The notes: generated by a model not told the origin, from the letters alone. DNA of 64,000 nt from Kitasatospora sp. MAA19 (GCF_029894125.1 NZ_JARXYZ010000017.1:102269-166268), one strand, 5' to 3'; counted from the first letter of the stretch, positions 26,932 to 34,862 are shown. Translations and numbers: made by a program.

Positions 26932-27357
26932 GTGCGACTCTTCCGACGCTCCGGCACGGCCGGCCGCGCCGCCCGGGGCATCCCGGCAGACCAGGCCGAC
27001 CAGGCCGACCAGGCCGTTCCGGCCGACCGGGCCGCCGCGGACACGGAGGCGGTCGCCCCGGTCGGGGCCGTCAACGGCTACCAGGTCCTGGAGACGGTCA
27101 CGGCCCTGCCGATCAGCACCTGGCGCTACCTGTGGGAGCCCGAGCAGGTGCGCCACCTCGGGCCGATGGCCCAGGACTGGCACGCCGCCTTCGACTTCCA
27201 CCACGCGAACACCGGTGTGATCCCGATCGTCGACGCCAACGGTGTGGCCCTGGTCTGCATCCAGGCCCTGAACCGGCGCATCGACGAACTCACCGCCGAG
27301 GTCCACCGTCTGCGCGGACTCTCCGACACGCCACGGGAGCAGGTGAGTGGCGAGTGA
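26932..27357 (+). CDS. Peptidase S74 / tail-fibre chaperone-like domain protein
   Basis: 141 residues from GTG 26932, with a GGAG 9 bases upstream inside the previous gene. The first ~45 residues are low complexity (ADQADQADQ, from three tandem GACCAGGCC units). From VNGYQVLETVTALPISTWRY onward the sequence is the S74 fold: VRHLGPMAQDWHAAF, then IVDANGVALVCIQALNRRID with a C-terminal coiled coil. The conserved first strand (SDRRLK) lies at the end of the preceding gene in another frame, so the domain is split or the gene pair derives from a frameshifted fusion. It has no signal peptide of its own. Its stop overlaps the glycosyltransferase start (GTGA). Confidence 0.7.
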   Translation: MRLFRRSGTAGRAARGIPADQADQADQAVPADRAAADTEAVAPVGAVNGYQVLETVTALPISTWRYLWEPEQVRHLGPMAQDWHAAFDFHHANTGVIPIVDANGVALVCIQALNRRIDELTAEVHRLRGLSDTPREQVSGE

Positions 27358-28943
27358 AGGCCGAGCTGCCCGCCGCGAGGGACGAGACAACGGCCGAGGC
27401 CGATGACGCGGGCCTGTCGGCCCTGCGGGAGCTGGTGGCCGCGCCCGCCGGTCGCTTCCGGCAGCGCCCGGCGCCCGGACCGGCCGCCGCGCCCCGCACC
27501 CTCACGGTGGGCATGTCGACGTACGACGACTACGACGGCGTGTACTTCACCGTGAGCAGCCTGCTGCTCTACCACCCCGAGGTCATGGACCGGGTCGACT
27601 TCCTGGTGGTCGACAACCACCCGACCGGCCCGCACGCCTGGGCGCTGAAGCGGCTGGAGGAGGAGATCCCGCAGCTGCGGTACGTCCCGTACGACCGGCG
27701 GGTGGGGACCGCCGCCCGCGACCGGGTCTTCCGCGAGGCCGTCTCGGACTGGGTGCTGTGCGTGGACTCCCACGTCCAACTGCCGGCCGGGGCCCTGGCG
27801 GCGCTCCTGGACTACATCGACGAGCACCCCGACAGCGGCGACCTGATCCAGGGGCCGCTGGTGTCCACCGACGGGCGCACGGTCTCCACGCACTGGGAAC
27901 CCCGCTGGGAACGCTGCATGTTCGGGGTCTGGGGCACCGACCCGCGCGGGATCGACCCGGCCGCGCCACCGTTCGAGATCGGCCTGCAGGGCTTGGGCCT
28001 GTTCGCCTGCCGGACGAAGGCGTGGCCCGGTCTGAGCCCCGCCTTCACCGGCCACGGCGGCGAGGAGGGCCACCTGCACGAGAAGTTCCGCCGCGCCGGC
28101 CACACCGTCCAGTGCCTGCCCGCCCTGCGCTGGACCCACCGCTTCGACGTGTCCAGGCCCACCCGGCCCCACCACACCTGGACCCAGCGGCTCCGGAACT
28201 ACCTCGTCGGCTTCGACGAACTCGGCCTGCCCGCCGACGAGGCCCTCGACCACTTCACCGGCCTGCTGGGCGAGGAGACCGTCCAGGAGGTGCTGGCCGG
28301 CTACGAGACCGAGAAGCGCAATCCCTTCAGCTCCTTCGACGGCATCACCTGCCTCAACCTCGACGACCGCCCCGACCGCTGGCAGGAGATGGCACGGCGG
28401 CTCCGCGCCCTGGGCATCCCGGCCGAGCGGGTCCACCGCCAAGCCGCCACCGCCACCCCGGCCAACCACCACGTCGGCTGCGCGCTCTCCCACCGCCGGG
28501 CCGTCGAGCAGGCGCACCGCGACGGCCTCGAATCCCTGCTCGTCCTGGAGGACGACGCCGTCTTCCTCCTCGGCACCACCTGGGTGCTGCGCCGCGCCCT
28601 GGCGGAACTCGCCGCGCGGCCGTGGTCGTTGCTCTACCTCGGCGGTTTCGACTGGGGGCGCTCGTTCCCCCGCGCCGAGGGCTGCCACCACCTCGAACCC
28701 GTCTCCGGCATCACCACCACCCACGCCATCGCCTACCACCGCAGCGTGTTCGCCCGGCTGCTCGACGAACTCCCCGACACCGTCGAGGGCATGGCCGCCT
28801 GGATCCAGCAGCACACCGCCCTCGACCAGTACCTCGGCCGCTGGGACCGGCCCGACTGCTACCGCACCGTTCCCGTGGTCGCCGCCCAGACCGACCAGAT
28901 TCCGCTGGTGGCAGAGGACTTGCGTGACCAGTTCGCCCTCTGA
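27354..28943 (+). CDS. Two-domain glycosyltransferase (GT2-like plus GT25-like)
   Basis: 529 residues, GTG start coupled to the S74 gene by a 4-base overlap. Residues ~45-290 are a GT-A fold of the GT2/GalNAc-transferase kind (RTLTVGMSTYDDYDGVYFTV, DWVLCVDSHVQLPAGAL with a DSH metal motif, FTGHGGEEGHLHEKFRRAGH). Residues ~330-510 are a GT25 domain as in LPS and collagen galactosyltransferases (ITCLNLDDRPDRWQEM, HHVGCALSHRRAVEQA, LLVLEDDAVFL, ITTTHAIAYHRSVFARLLDE). No membrane segment or signal is present, so it acts in the cytoplasm. Two transferases in one chain could build a disaccharide on one acceptor, and the operon's secreted protein or the PqqD-bound peptide are candidate acceptors. 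That link is inference. Confidence 0.82.
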   Translation: MKAELPAARDETTAEADDAGLSALRELVAAPAGRFRQRPAPGPAAAPRTLTVGMSTYDDYDGVYFTVSSLLLYHPEVMDRVDFLVVDNHPTGPHAWALKRLEEEIPQLRYVPYDRRVGTAARDRVFREAVSDWVLCVDSHVQLPAGALAALLDYIDEHPDSGDLIQGPLVSTDGRTVSTHWEPRWERCMFGVWGTDPRGIDPAAPPFEIGLQGLGLFACRTKAWPGLSPAFTGHGGEEGHLHEKFRRAGHTVQCLPALRWTHRFDVSRPTRPHHTWTQRLRNYLVGFDELGLPADEALDHFTGLLGEETVQEVLAGYETEKRNPFSSFDGITCLNLDDRPDRWQEMARRLRALGIPAERVHRQAATATPANHHVGCALSHRRAVEQAHRDGLESLLVLEDDAVFLLGTTWVLRRALAELAARPWSLLYLGGFDWGRSFPRAEGCHHLEPVSGITTTHAIAYHRSVFARLLDELPDTVEGMAAWIQQHTALDQYLGRWDRPDCYRTVPVVAAQTDQIPLVAEDLRDQFAL

Positions 28944-28968
28944 AGCACTTCGCGCCGGAAGGAGGGCG

Positions 28969-29226
28969 ATGAACGCCCCTCGGGCTCTTCGTGACGGGCT
29001 GCGCATCAAGGAGATCGCCGACGGGCGCCTCGCCGTCTACGACGAACGCGCCGAACAGGGCCACCTCCTCGGCCCGCTCAGCGCCGCCGTCTACCGGCTC
29101 GCCGATGGCACCCGGACACTCGCCGACCTCGCCGCAGCCGTCACCCGCGCCCACCCGGGCGCCGATCTCGCCACCGTCCGGCTCGCGCTCACCGAACTCG
29201 ACGCCGCCGGCCTGGTCGGCATCTGA
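28969..29226 (+). CDS. PqqD-like (RiPP recognition element fold) protein
   Basis: 85 residues from ATG 28969, which follows a strong GGAAGGAGG. GTG 28924, overlapping the glycosyltransferase end and also having a GAGG, would add 15 residues. The pattern LRIKEIADGRLAVYD, GHLLGPLSAAVYRLADGTRT, LADLAAAVTRAH and ALTELDAAGLV is that of the winged PqqD family, whose members bind leader peptides for modifying enzymes. No radical SAM or ATP-grasp partner is nearby, only the double glycosyltransferase. It may present a substrate to that enzyme, or it may be a stand-alone winged-helix adaptor. Confidence 0.72.
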   Translation: MNAPRALRDGLRIKEIADGRLAVYDERAEQGHLLGPLSAAVYRLADGTRTLADLAAAVTRAHPGADLATVRLALTELDAAGLVGI

Positions 29227-29370
29227 CCGGGCGCACGTCGGCACTGGCCGGGCCCGTACCGGTACTGGCACTGGCCGGGCGCACGTCGGCACCGACCGGG
29301 TCCGCACCGGTACTGGCACTGACCGGGCGCGCACGTCGGCACTGGCCGGGCCCGCACGGACGCGGATCCC
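29225..29370. repeat. 48-bp tandem repeat after the PqqD-like gene
   Basis: Three units start at 29225, 29273 and 29321 (GACCGGGCGCACGTCGGCAC type), the last partial. Each contains a CCGGTAC-type dyad. They lie exactly between the operon stop and the convergent AI-2E gene and may fold into termination or RNA-stability hairpins. Confidence 0.8.
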
Positions 29371-29388
29371 CTCCTGGACCCGGTCCGG

Positions 29389-30579
29389 CTACGGCCGTCC
29401 AGAGTCACGGCGGCTGCGCGCTCGCCCGCGCGACTGCGGCCCCGGCCGCTCGGGCGGGCCGTGGTCCCGCAGTTCGGTGATCACCGCCCAGGCCACCGAC
29501 ACCACCGGGACGGCCACCACCGCGCCCAGGACACCGGCCAGGACGGCGCCGCCGGTCACCGACAGAGCGACCGCGACCGGGTGGATCCGGACCGACCAGC
29601 TGAGCACGAGCGGGTGCAGCAGGTGGCCCTCGATCTGGCCGATGACCACGATCAGAGCGAGGACGAGCAGCGCGACCACCGGCCCACGGGCGGCCAGGGC
29701 GACCAGCGCGGCGACGGCCAAGGCGATGGGGGAGCCGATCAGCGGGACGAGCGACGCGAAGAACTCCAGCACCACCAGCGGCAGGACCAGCGGCACCCGC
29801 AGCACGGCGAGTGCGATGCCGACCAGCACGGCGTTGGTCGACGCCACGATCAGCACGCCGCGGGTGTAGCCGGCGAAGGTGCGCCAGGCGGCACGCCCGG
29901 CCCGGTCCCAGGTCGGCCGTGCGCCGGCCGGGAGCCGGTGTTCGGCCCAGCACCACATCCGGTCGCCGGAGTGCAGGAAGAACACCGAGCAGAACACCGC
30001 GAGCGCCAGTCCGGTCAGCAGCTCGATGACCCGGCTCGCACCGCTGAGCGCGGTGCTGAGGAGCGCCGAGCGGTGGGCGGTGACGAATTCGCCGATCTTG
30101 GCCCGCAGGTCGGTGACGGTGCCGGGCCGCAGGTGGAACGGGGCGCCGGACAGCCAGTGGTCGATGCGCCCGAGTCCGCCGCGCGTCTCGGCGCCCAGGC
30201 TGCTCCACTCGTCGGCGACGGTCGTGCCGACCAGCGTGAGGACCCCGGCGACGACCGCGATGCCGCAGACGAAGGCGAGCAGGACGGCGACCGGGCGGGG
30301 CAGCACCCGCGCCAGCAGGTCGACCAGCGGCCGCAGGACGGAGGTGATGACCAGCGCCAGGAACACCGCGATGACCGGCAGTTCGAGCCGGGTGAGGACG
30401 CCGGCGAGCAGGTAGGCGGCCACGCCCAGCAGGACCAGCCGCCAGGCGTACCCGGCGGCGGTCCGGAGTCCGGGCGGCACCCGGTCCGCGCACGCGGCGG
30501 GGCGGCACCGGGGCCGTGGCCGGGCCCCCCGGGGCCGCCGGGCGGGTCCGGGCCTTGGGGGTACGCGGTTCACGCGCAC
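29389..30579 (-). CDS. AI-2E family membrane permease
   Basis: 396 residues of the PF01594 family. After a basic Pro/Arg-rich N-tail come seven to eight membrane helices (YAWRLVLLGVAAYLLAGVL, VIAVFLALVITSVLRPLVDL, AVLLAFVCGIAVVAGVLTLV) and the conserved cytoplasmic-loop region LEFFASLVPLIGSPIALAVA, then IGQIEGHLLHPLVLS. Members export small solutes or act as Na+/H+ antiporters, so the AI-2 name should not be taken as function. The start is GTG 30579 with AGAGG upstream; a second GTG lies two codons in. A CsbD gene sits 22 bp upstream, so the two may be cotranscribed. Confidence 0.88.
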   Translation of the reverse strand: MRVNRVPPRPGPARRPRGARPRPRCRPAACADRVPPGLRTAAGYAWRLVLLGVAAYLLAGVLTRLELPVIAVFLALVITSVLRPLVDLLARVLPRPVAVLLAFVCGIAVVAGVLTLVGTTVADEWSSLGAETRGGLGRIDHWLSGAPFHLRPGTVTDLRAKIGEFVTAHRSALLSTALSGASRVIELLTGLALAVFCSVFFLHSGDRMWCWAEHRLPAGARPTWDRAGRAAWRTFAGYTRGVLIVASTNAVLVGIALAVLRVPLVLPLVVLEFFASLVPLIGSPIALAVAALVALAARGPVVALLVLALIVVIGQIEGHLLHPLVLSWSVRIHPVAVALSVTGGAVLAGVLGAVVAVPVVSVAWAVITELRDHGPPERPGPQSRGRARSRRDSGRP

Positions 30580-30601
30580 GGGATGCCTCTCCGGCGTCGG
30601 A

Positions 30602-30775
30602 TCAGGGCTTCCCCGCGTCCTTGATCTTCTCGGCGGCCTGTTTCAGGTCGCTCTTCACCTGCGTGCCCCGGCCCTTGGCCTCGACGGTGCGGTCACCCGT
30701 GGCCCGCCCGACGGCCTCCTTGACCTTGCCGCGGGCCTTCTCGGCGGCGTTGCGCAGCTTGTCCTCGGTACCCAT
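30602..30775 (-). CDS. CsbD family stress protein
   Basis: 57 residues, the usual size. The ATG has AGGAG 9 bases upstream. The sequence is the canonical charged helical repeat of CsbD proteins (EDKLRNAAEKARGKVKEAVG, AKGRGTQVKSDLKQAAEKIK). CsbD is a general-stress gene in Bacillus under SigB. The family is abundant in Streptomyces, but its molecular role is unknown. It lies just before the AI-2E gene and divergently from an RsbW-like kinase gene, consistent with a stress-linked neighbourhood. Confidence 0.92.
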   Translation of the reverse strand: MGTEDKLRNAAEKARGKVKEAVGRATGDRTVEAKGRGTQVKSDLKQAAEKIKDAGKP

Positions 30776-31047
30776 GGTGTGCACTCCTCTCGTCGTCGGG
30801 GCGATGTCGCCCCGCGCGGCGTCTGCCCGGGAAGCGCGGTCCCATGCCCCGAACCAGAGGATTTCCTTCCGGACCGGCCGACGCCGGCCCGCTGCCCGTG
30901 GCGCCGATGGCCCGACTGCCGTCCGGCGTCGTCGGCGCGCCCGCCACCGTCGCTGCCGTGTCCGGCGTGTAGCCGCGCCGCACCTGGGCAAGCGCCGGGC
31001 ATGGACGACGAACGGCCGGCCGGAGGGCGCGGTGTGAGGGGCGCGCG

Positions 31048-31539
31048 ATGAGCAGCACGACCGCCGACGGCCCACCCGACCCGGAGCAGACGAGGCGCCT
31101 CGTCCTGGACGGCAGCGAGGGCACCGTCCAGCGGGCCCGCGACTTCAGTCGGCGGGCCCTGCTCGACTGGCAGTGGCTGCCCGCCGCCGGGGCCGAACAG
31201 CAGGCCGTCGCGGAGGACGTCCTGCTGATGGTCTCGGAACTGGTCACCAACGCCTGCCTGCACGCCCCGGGGGGCCCGCGCGAGCTGCGGCTGTACTGGA
31301 ACGGAGTCCGCTTGCTGGTGGAGGTGGCGGACACGAGCCCGGTGCCACCGCGGCTGCACCCGCACGCCGATCCGGGGCGGCCGGGCGGGCACGGTCTGCG
31401 GATCGTGGACCGGCTCGCCCGGGCCTGGGGATCGGTGCCGCAGAACGGCGGCAAGCTCGTCTGGCTGGAGGTGCCGTCCCCGTTGACGCAGCCGAGGGGT
31501 CGGGATCACCAGGCGTCCGACCCGTCAGTGGCCACGTGA
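31048..31539 (+). CDS. RsbW-like ATP-binding anti-sigma regulatory protein
   Basis: 163 residues forming a single GHKL ATPase domain. N-box DVLLMVSELVTNACLHAPGG (Glu and Asn for Mg-ATP), G1-box LLVEVADTSPVPP and G2-like GRPGGHGLRIVDRLARAWGS are present. The start is ATG 31048 with GAGGGG upstream. Such small kinases phosphorylate STAS anti-anti-sigma proteins or bind sigma factors, but no partner is adjacent. PP2C phosphatases elsewhere in the window (16029, 21297) could oppose it. Confidence 0.87.
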   Translation: MSSTTADGPPDPEQTRRLVLDGSEGTVQRARDFSRRALLDWQWLPAAGAEQQAVAEDVLLMVSELVTNACLHAPGGPRELRLYWNGVRLLVEVADTSPVPPRLHPHADPGRPGGHGLRIVDRLARAWGSVPQNGGKLVWLEVPSPLTQPRGRDHQASDPSVAT

Positions 31540-31791
31540 AGACCTGACTGGTCGTCAATTCGGCAAGCAGGACCGGGTTGTGGTCTTCCCCGGCCGGATG
31601 GCGGCGGGCGGTCATGGCGGCGGCGTTCGGGCCGCTGGAGGAGCGGGGGGCAGGGGTGGCGCACGCGGCGGGCGCAGTAAGGCGGCGCCCAGGACGTCTT
31701 CGGCCCGGGCGCCGCCGGTCAGGGTGCATCAGCCGGTCGTCACCGCCAACTGGCTGTCACCGGAGTCGTGTTGCCGGTCGGTGGTCTACGG

Positions 31792-32016
31792 TCACCGGCC
31801 CGCTTCGCACATGGCCTCGCGGACGGTGACGAGGCAGGGGTCGCAGTAGCGGTCCGGGAACGCCGGACCGGCGCCCTCCGGTGCCACCACCACGCGTTGG
31901 GACGGTTCGAGGAACCGCCCGCACAGGGACGCCGTCGCGTCGTCCTTCGCCACCACGTGCCACACCACGGCGGGCGGAGAAACCGCCGGGTCGTGCTCAG
32001 CCCACATCTCGTACAC
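31792..32016 (-). CDS. Small Cys-containing protein of unknown function
   Basis: The frame is open from 32223, but GTG 32016 is preferred because GGGAGG lies 8 bases upstream and gives a 74-residue protein beginning (V)YEMWAEHDPAVSPPAVVWHV. One Cys (SLCGRF) and a CxxC (YCDPCL) suggest a small metal site or zinc ribbon. It resembles short uncharacterised Streptomyces proteins but I cannot name a family. A long inverted repeat lies about 100 bp upstream of its start. Confidence 0.6.
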   Translation of the reverse strand: MYEMWAEHDPAVSPPAVVWHVVAKDDATASLCGRFLEPSQRVVVAPEGAGPAFPDRYCDPCLVTVREAMCEAGR

Positions 32017-32408
32017 GGCACAGCCTCCCGGATGGTCGGAGCTCGGTCTCTCCATGCAAACCCGGCGCATTCCGATCGGCCACCGGACCGGACCCGGTGG
32101 GATGCCCTCGGGCCGGTCTTCAAACCCCTGTCGCCCGCTCGGAGGACGGGGGTTTGAAGACCGCTCCTGGGCCGCTTCACCCCGTTCGGGAGCGGAACGT
32201 TCGAGCGCCGCGTTCGCCCGCAACGGGCCGGCTCGTTCACGGAGGCGGGGACCAGTACACCCATTCGCGTGTCCTGGTGGAGATCGGACGCCAGGGTGCG
32301 GGGCGCCGTCGCATCCGGGGTCGGCCGCCCGGGCGTGACCTGTCAGGCATGACGCGAATGATTTGTCATGTTTTCTTCATCGTGAATCGACGGTCGTATC
32401 CTGGCTGG
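32017..32408. other. Divergent intergenic region with long inverted repeat
   Basis: 392 bp between the small Cys protein and the winged-helix regulator. It holds the inverted repeat at 32114-32163 and, near 32340-32400, an AT-richer promoter-like stretch (ATGATTTGTCATGTTTTCTT) for the regulator, whose ATG may be almost leaderless. Confidence 0.5.
32114..32163. repeat. 15-bp perfect inverted repeat with 20-nt loop
   Basis: CGGTCTTCAAACCCC (32114-32128) and GGGGTTTGAAGACCG (32149-32163) are exact complements. It is long for an operator and would form a strong hairpin in the leader of the 31792-32016 gene. Confidence 0.8.
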
Positions 32409-32702
32409 ATGGACGATGTGGCGGCGACGGCACGGCAGTGGACCTTCTTGACCAACCACGCCCGTGTCCTCGTACAGATCGCTCGGGACCCAGGCATCCG
32501 GGTCCGCGACATAGCGGCCAGCTGCCTGCTGACCGAGCGCGCCGTCCAGCGGATCATCGTGGACCTGGAGGAGGCGGGGTACCTCACCCACGAGCGCCAG
32601 GGCCGCGCCAACCACTACCACGTGATCGACGGCAAGCAGCTACGCCATCCGGCCGACAGCGGCCCCACCCTTGCCGAACTGCTCGCCGTCCTGCTGCGCT
32701 GA
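32409..32702 (+). CDS. Winged helix-turn-helix regulator (MarR/ArsR-like fold)
   Basis: 97 residues. No ribosome site precedes ATG 32409, and a TATCCT-like -10 lies 13 bases before it, suggesting a leaderless mRNA. The sequence RQWTFLTNHARVLVQIARDP, then RVRDIAASCLLTERAVQRII, VDLEEAGYLTHERQGRANHY is a winged HTH with a beta-wing and dimer helix. This single-domain type is frequent in Streptomyces and usually lacks a known target. No partner gene is nearby in the same direction. Confidence 0.8.
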   Translation: MDDVAATARQWTFLTNHARVLVQIARDPGIRVRDIAASCLLTERAVQRIIVDLEEAGYLTHERQGRANHYHVIDGKQLRHPADSGPTLAELLAVLLR

Positions 32703-32703
32703 C

Positions 32704-32782
32704 CCCGCCCGCCCGCCCGCCCGCCCGCCCGCCCGCCCGTCCGCCCGTCCGCCCGCCCGCCCGCCGCCCGCCCGCCCGCGGC
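32704..32782. repeat. CGCC-type microsatellite
   Basis: About 80 bp of tandem CCCG units with a few CCGT/CCGC interruptions, lying between two convergent stop codons. Confidence 0.85.
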
Positions 32783-32800
32783 GAGCGGACGGCCGGCGGC

Positions 32801-33571
32801 TCAGCTGCCGTAGCGCCGCCGGCGGGCGGCGAAGCTGCGGACCGCGCGCAGGAAGTCGATCTCGCGGAACGCGGGCCAGTAGGCCTCGCAGAAGTACAGC
32901 TCGGAGTAGGCGCTCTGCCAGAGCAGGAAGTTCGACAGCCGCTGTTCGCCGCTGGTGCGGATCACCAGGTCGGGGTCGGGCTGGCCGGCGGTGTACAGGT
33001 GCGGTGCGATGTCGTCGACGGTCAGGGCGTCGGCCAGCCCGGTCAGCGACTCGCCGGCTTCGGCCCGCGCGTACATCAGCTCGCGCAGGGCGTCGATCAC
33101 CTCCTGGCGACCGCCGTAGCCGACCGCCAGGGTGACGTGGGCGCCGGTGCGGCAGGTGCGGGTGGTCTCGACCGCCTCCTTGAGCGCGAGAGCCGTGCTG
33201 TCGGGCAGCGCGTCGACCATTCCCGCCAGATGGACCTGCCAGCGGGCGTCCGGCCTGGTGAGCCGTTCGGCCACCACCTGCTCGATCAGCTGCATCAGGA
33301 AGGCGACCTCGGCGTCGCCGCGGTGCTGCAGGTTCTCGGTCGAGCAGACGAAGACGGTGATGTGCTTGATGCCCAGCGCCTCGCACCAGGACAACACCTC
33401 CTCGACGTGCTCGGCGCCCACCTGGTGGCCGAGGCTGGGGCTGGACAGGCCCATCTGGCGGGCCCAGCGGCGGTTGCCGTCCATGATCAGTCCGACGTGC
33501 CTGGGCAGCGGGCCCGCCGAGACCTGGCGGCGCAGGCGGCGGGTGTAGAGGGCGCGGAACAGGTCGGGCAT
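32801..33571 (-). CDS. cis-Prenyltransferase (isoprenyl transferase, UppS family)
   Basis: 256 residues from ATG 33571. The catalytic loop LPRHVGLIMDGNRRWARQMG contains the essential Asp31. Other family marks are GHQVGAEHVEEVLSWCEALG, ITVFVCSTENLQH, VTLAVGYGGRQEVIDALREL, and PDPDLVIRTSGEQRLSNFLL with the diphosphate-binding Arg and Ser. These enzymes condense isopentenyl diphosphate in Z configuration onto allylic diphosphates. Actinomycetes usually have two or more (short Z-FPP and long undecaprenyl/decaprenyl type), and the sequence alone does not settle which this is. It sits alone, convergent with the winged-helix gene across the CGCC microsatellite. Confidence 0.88.
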   Translation of the reverse strand: MPDLFRALYTRRLRRQVSAGPLPRHVGLIMDGNRRWARQMGLSSPSLGHQVGAEHVEEVLSWCEALGIKHITVFVCSTENLQHRGDAEVAFLMQLIEQVVAERLTRPDARWQVHLAGMVDALPDSTALALKEAVETTRTCRTGAHVTLAVGYGGRQEVIDALRELMYARAEAGESLTGLADALTVDDIAPHLYTAGQPDPDLVIRTSGEQRLSNFLLWQSAYSELYFCEAYWPAFREIDFLRAVRSFAARRRRYGS

Positions 33572-33683
33572 GAGCACCGTCCAAGTGGTCGGGGGCGCCC
33601 GCCGGTTGGGGCGGGTCCGAGGTCGCGGTCTCCGGACAGGAAGGGGTTCACGGCCTTTCGGCGGTGGCGGCGGCTGTGCGTGC

Positions 33684-34481
33684 TCAGTCGGTCGACGCCA
33701 GGTCGAGCAGATCGCGCAGGTCGCGCAGGGTGCCCGCGCACACCGCCGTGAGGAGCAGGAGGCCGACCCCGACGGCGGCGCCGAGCAGGTGGAGGCCGTC
33801 GGCGGCCAGGGAGGCGCCGAGGATGGTCGCGCCGCCGGTCGCGCTGGCGGCGGCGAGCGTCCAGACCCCGAGGCGGAGCCTGCCGGGGTGCGGCGGCACG
33901 ACCGCGTCCGCGCCGACGCCGGTGAAGATCCGGGGGATCTGGATCGCGCCCAGTCCCAGGGCGATCCACCAGCCGGCGAGCACGGCGGTGCGCAGGGTCG
34001 GTGGCGAGGCCGTCGCATCGACGCCACCGTGCACCAGGGCGACGACGGTCGCGCCGAGCGCCGTCGGCACCGCGAGGCGCCGAACCGCCCAGCGCAGCAG
34101 GGTGGTTGCGGCCCCCAGGGTCGGCCGTGGCCTGGGGGCGACCAGGGCGATGCCGAGCAGCAGCAGCGTGGTGCAGCCGTGCATGATCCCCTTGCGGACG
34201 CCGTCGGCGGGAAGCGGGCCGCCCTGCTCGGCCACCAGGTGGCTGAGGAAGCAGGCGGCGAGCGCGACCGTGATGCCCATGGTCGCGACCCGGCGCTGCC
34301 GCTGGGCCGGCGAGTCGGCGGGCCAGACCGCCGGGTGCAGCCACATGTGGGCGATGCCCGCGATCAGGTCGGGCCACGACTTCCAGCCCGCGCCGTGGGC
34401 CTCCTCCTCCACCAGGGCGCCCCAGCGCTCCCGGAAGGCGTCCGGGTAGAGCCTGACCAGGCTCCTGGCGACGACGCTCAC
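33684..34481 (-). CDS. Integral membrane protein coupled to PadR
   Basis: 265 residues, GTG start overlapping the PadR stop as GTGA. The N-terminus RSLVRLYPDAFRERWG is seen in many PadR-linked actinobacterial membrane proteins. About six hydrophobic helices follow (MGITVALAACFLSHLVAEQG, GCTTLLLLGIALVA, AVLAGWWIALGLGAIQI, GLHLLGAAVGVGLLLLTAVC). No transport motif was recognised. Coupling to PadR implies the pair is coexpressed and that the regulator controls its partner's level, perhaps in an envelope-stress or drug response. Confidence 0.78.
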   Translation of the reverse strand: MSVVARSLVRLYPDAFRERWGALVEEEAHGAGWKSWPDLIAGIAHMWLHPAVWPADSPAQRQRRVATMGITVALAACFLSHLVAEQGGPLPADGVRKGIMHGCTTLLLLGIALVAPRPRPTLGAATTLLRWAVRRLAVPTALGATVVALVHGGVDATASPPTLRTAVLAGWWIALGLGAIQIPRIFTGVGADAVVPPHPGRLRLGVWTLAAASATGGATILGASLAADGLHLLGAAVGVGLLLLTAVCAGTLRDLRDLLDLASTD

Positions 34482-34777
34482 GCGGGGTTCACCCCCAGGC
34501 TGCGCAGCCCGGCGTCGGCCACCCGGGCCATCGCCCGGAGCTCGCGTTCCAGCACCTCGCGGCCCAGGGGCGTCAGCCGTACCGGGCGCTGGCGACCCTG
34601 CCCGTCGAGCGGCTCGATCAGCCGCTTGGACTCCAGCCTGGCCAGCGCCCCGTACAGGCTGCCGGGCCCCAGGCGCTCACCGGTCAGTTCCTCGATCGCG
34701 GTGTTGATCGCGTATCCGTGCAGTGGCCCGTCGGCCAGTGCACAGAGCACCAGCGTCTGGGCATCGTTGGCTTGCAT
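34478..34777 (-). CDS. PadR-family transcriptional regulator
   Basis: 99 residues. ATG 34777 was chosen over the longer frame because AGGAGGGACGGC stands directly upstream. The winged-helix body is typical: LVLCALADGPLHGYAINTAI, LGPGSLYGALARLESKRLIE, QRPVRLTPLGREVLERELRA. PadR proteins repress adjacent transporter or membrane genes and often themselves. Nested dyads at 34808-34840, between this gene and a divergent membrane gene, are the likely binding sites. Confidence 0.9.
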   Translation of the reverse strand: MQANDAQTLVLCALADGPLHGYAINTAIEELTGERLGPGSLYGALARLESKRLIEPLDGQGRQRPVRLTPLGREVLERELRAMARVADAGLRSLGVNPA

Positions 34778-34807
34778 GCCGTCCCTCCTGTTTCTGACGC
34801 AGCACCA

Positions 34808-34840
34808 TACTACGCGCCGTGAAGTACGTGCCACGTAGTA
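34808..34840. promoter_or_regulatory. Nested dyads in the PadR divergent promoter
   Basis: TACTACG (34808) pairs with CGTAGTA (34834-34840), and inside lies TACGTGCCACGTA (34825-34837), a perfect 6+1+6 palindrome. A TACTAT-type -10 for the divergent gene is just to the right. This is a plausible PadR operator. Confidence 0.55.
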
Positions 34841-34862
34841 CGCGGCATGTACTATCGCCGCC

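Noticed and set aside
26932..27080. Collagen-like GxY repeat
   Set aside because: A Gly-Arg-Pro repeat appears only in a third frame that lacks a start and is not continuous with either the secreted protein or the S74 body.
32114..32163. tRNA-Sec-like anticodon arm (GGTCTTCAAACC)
   Set aside because: The stretch recalls a selenocysteine tRNA anticodon arm, but no acceptor, D or T arms surround it and it forms a simple inverted repeat.
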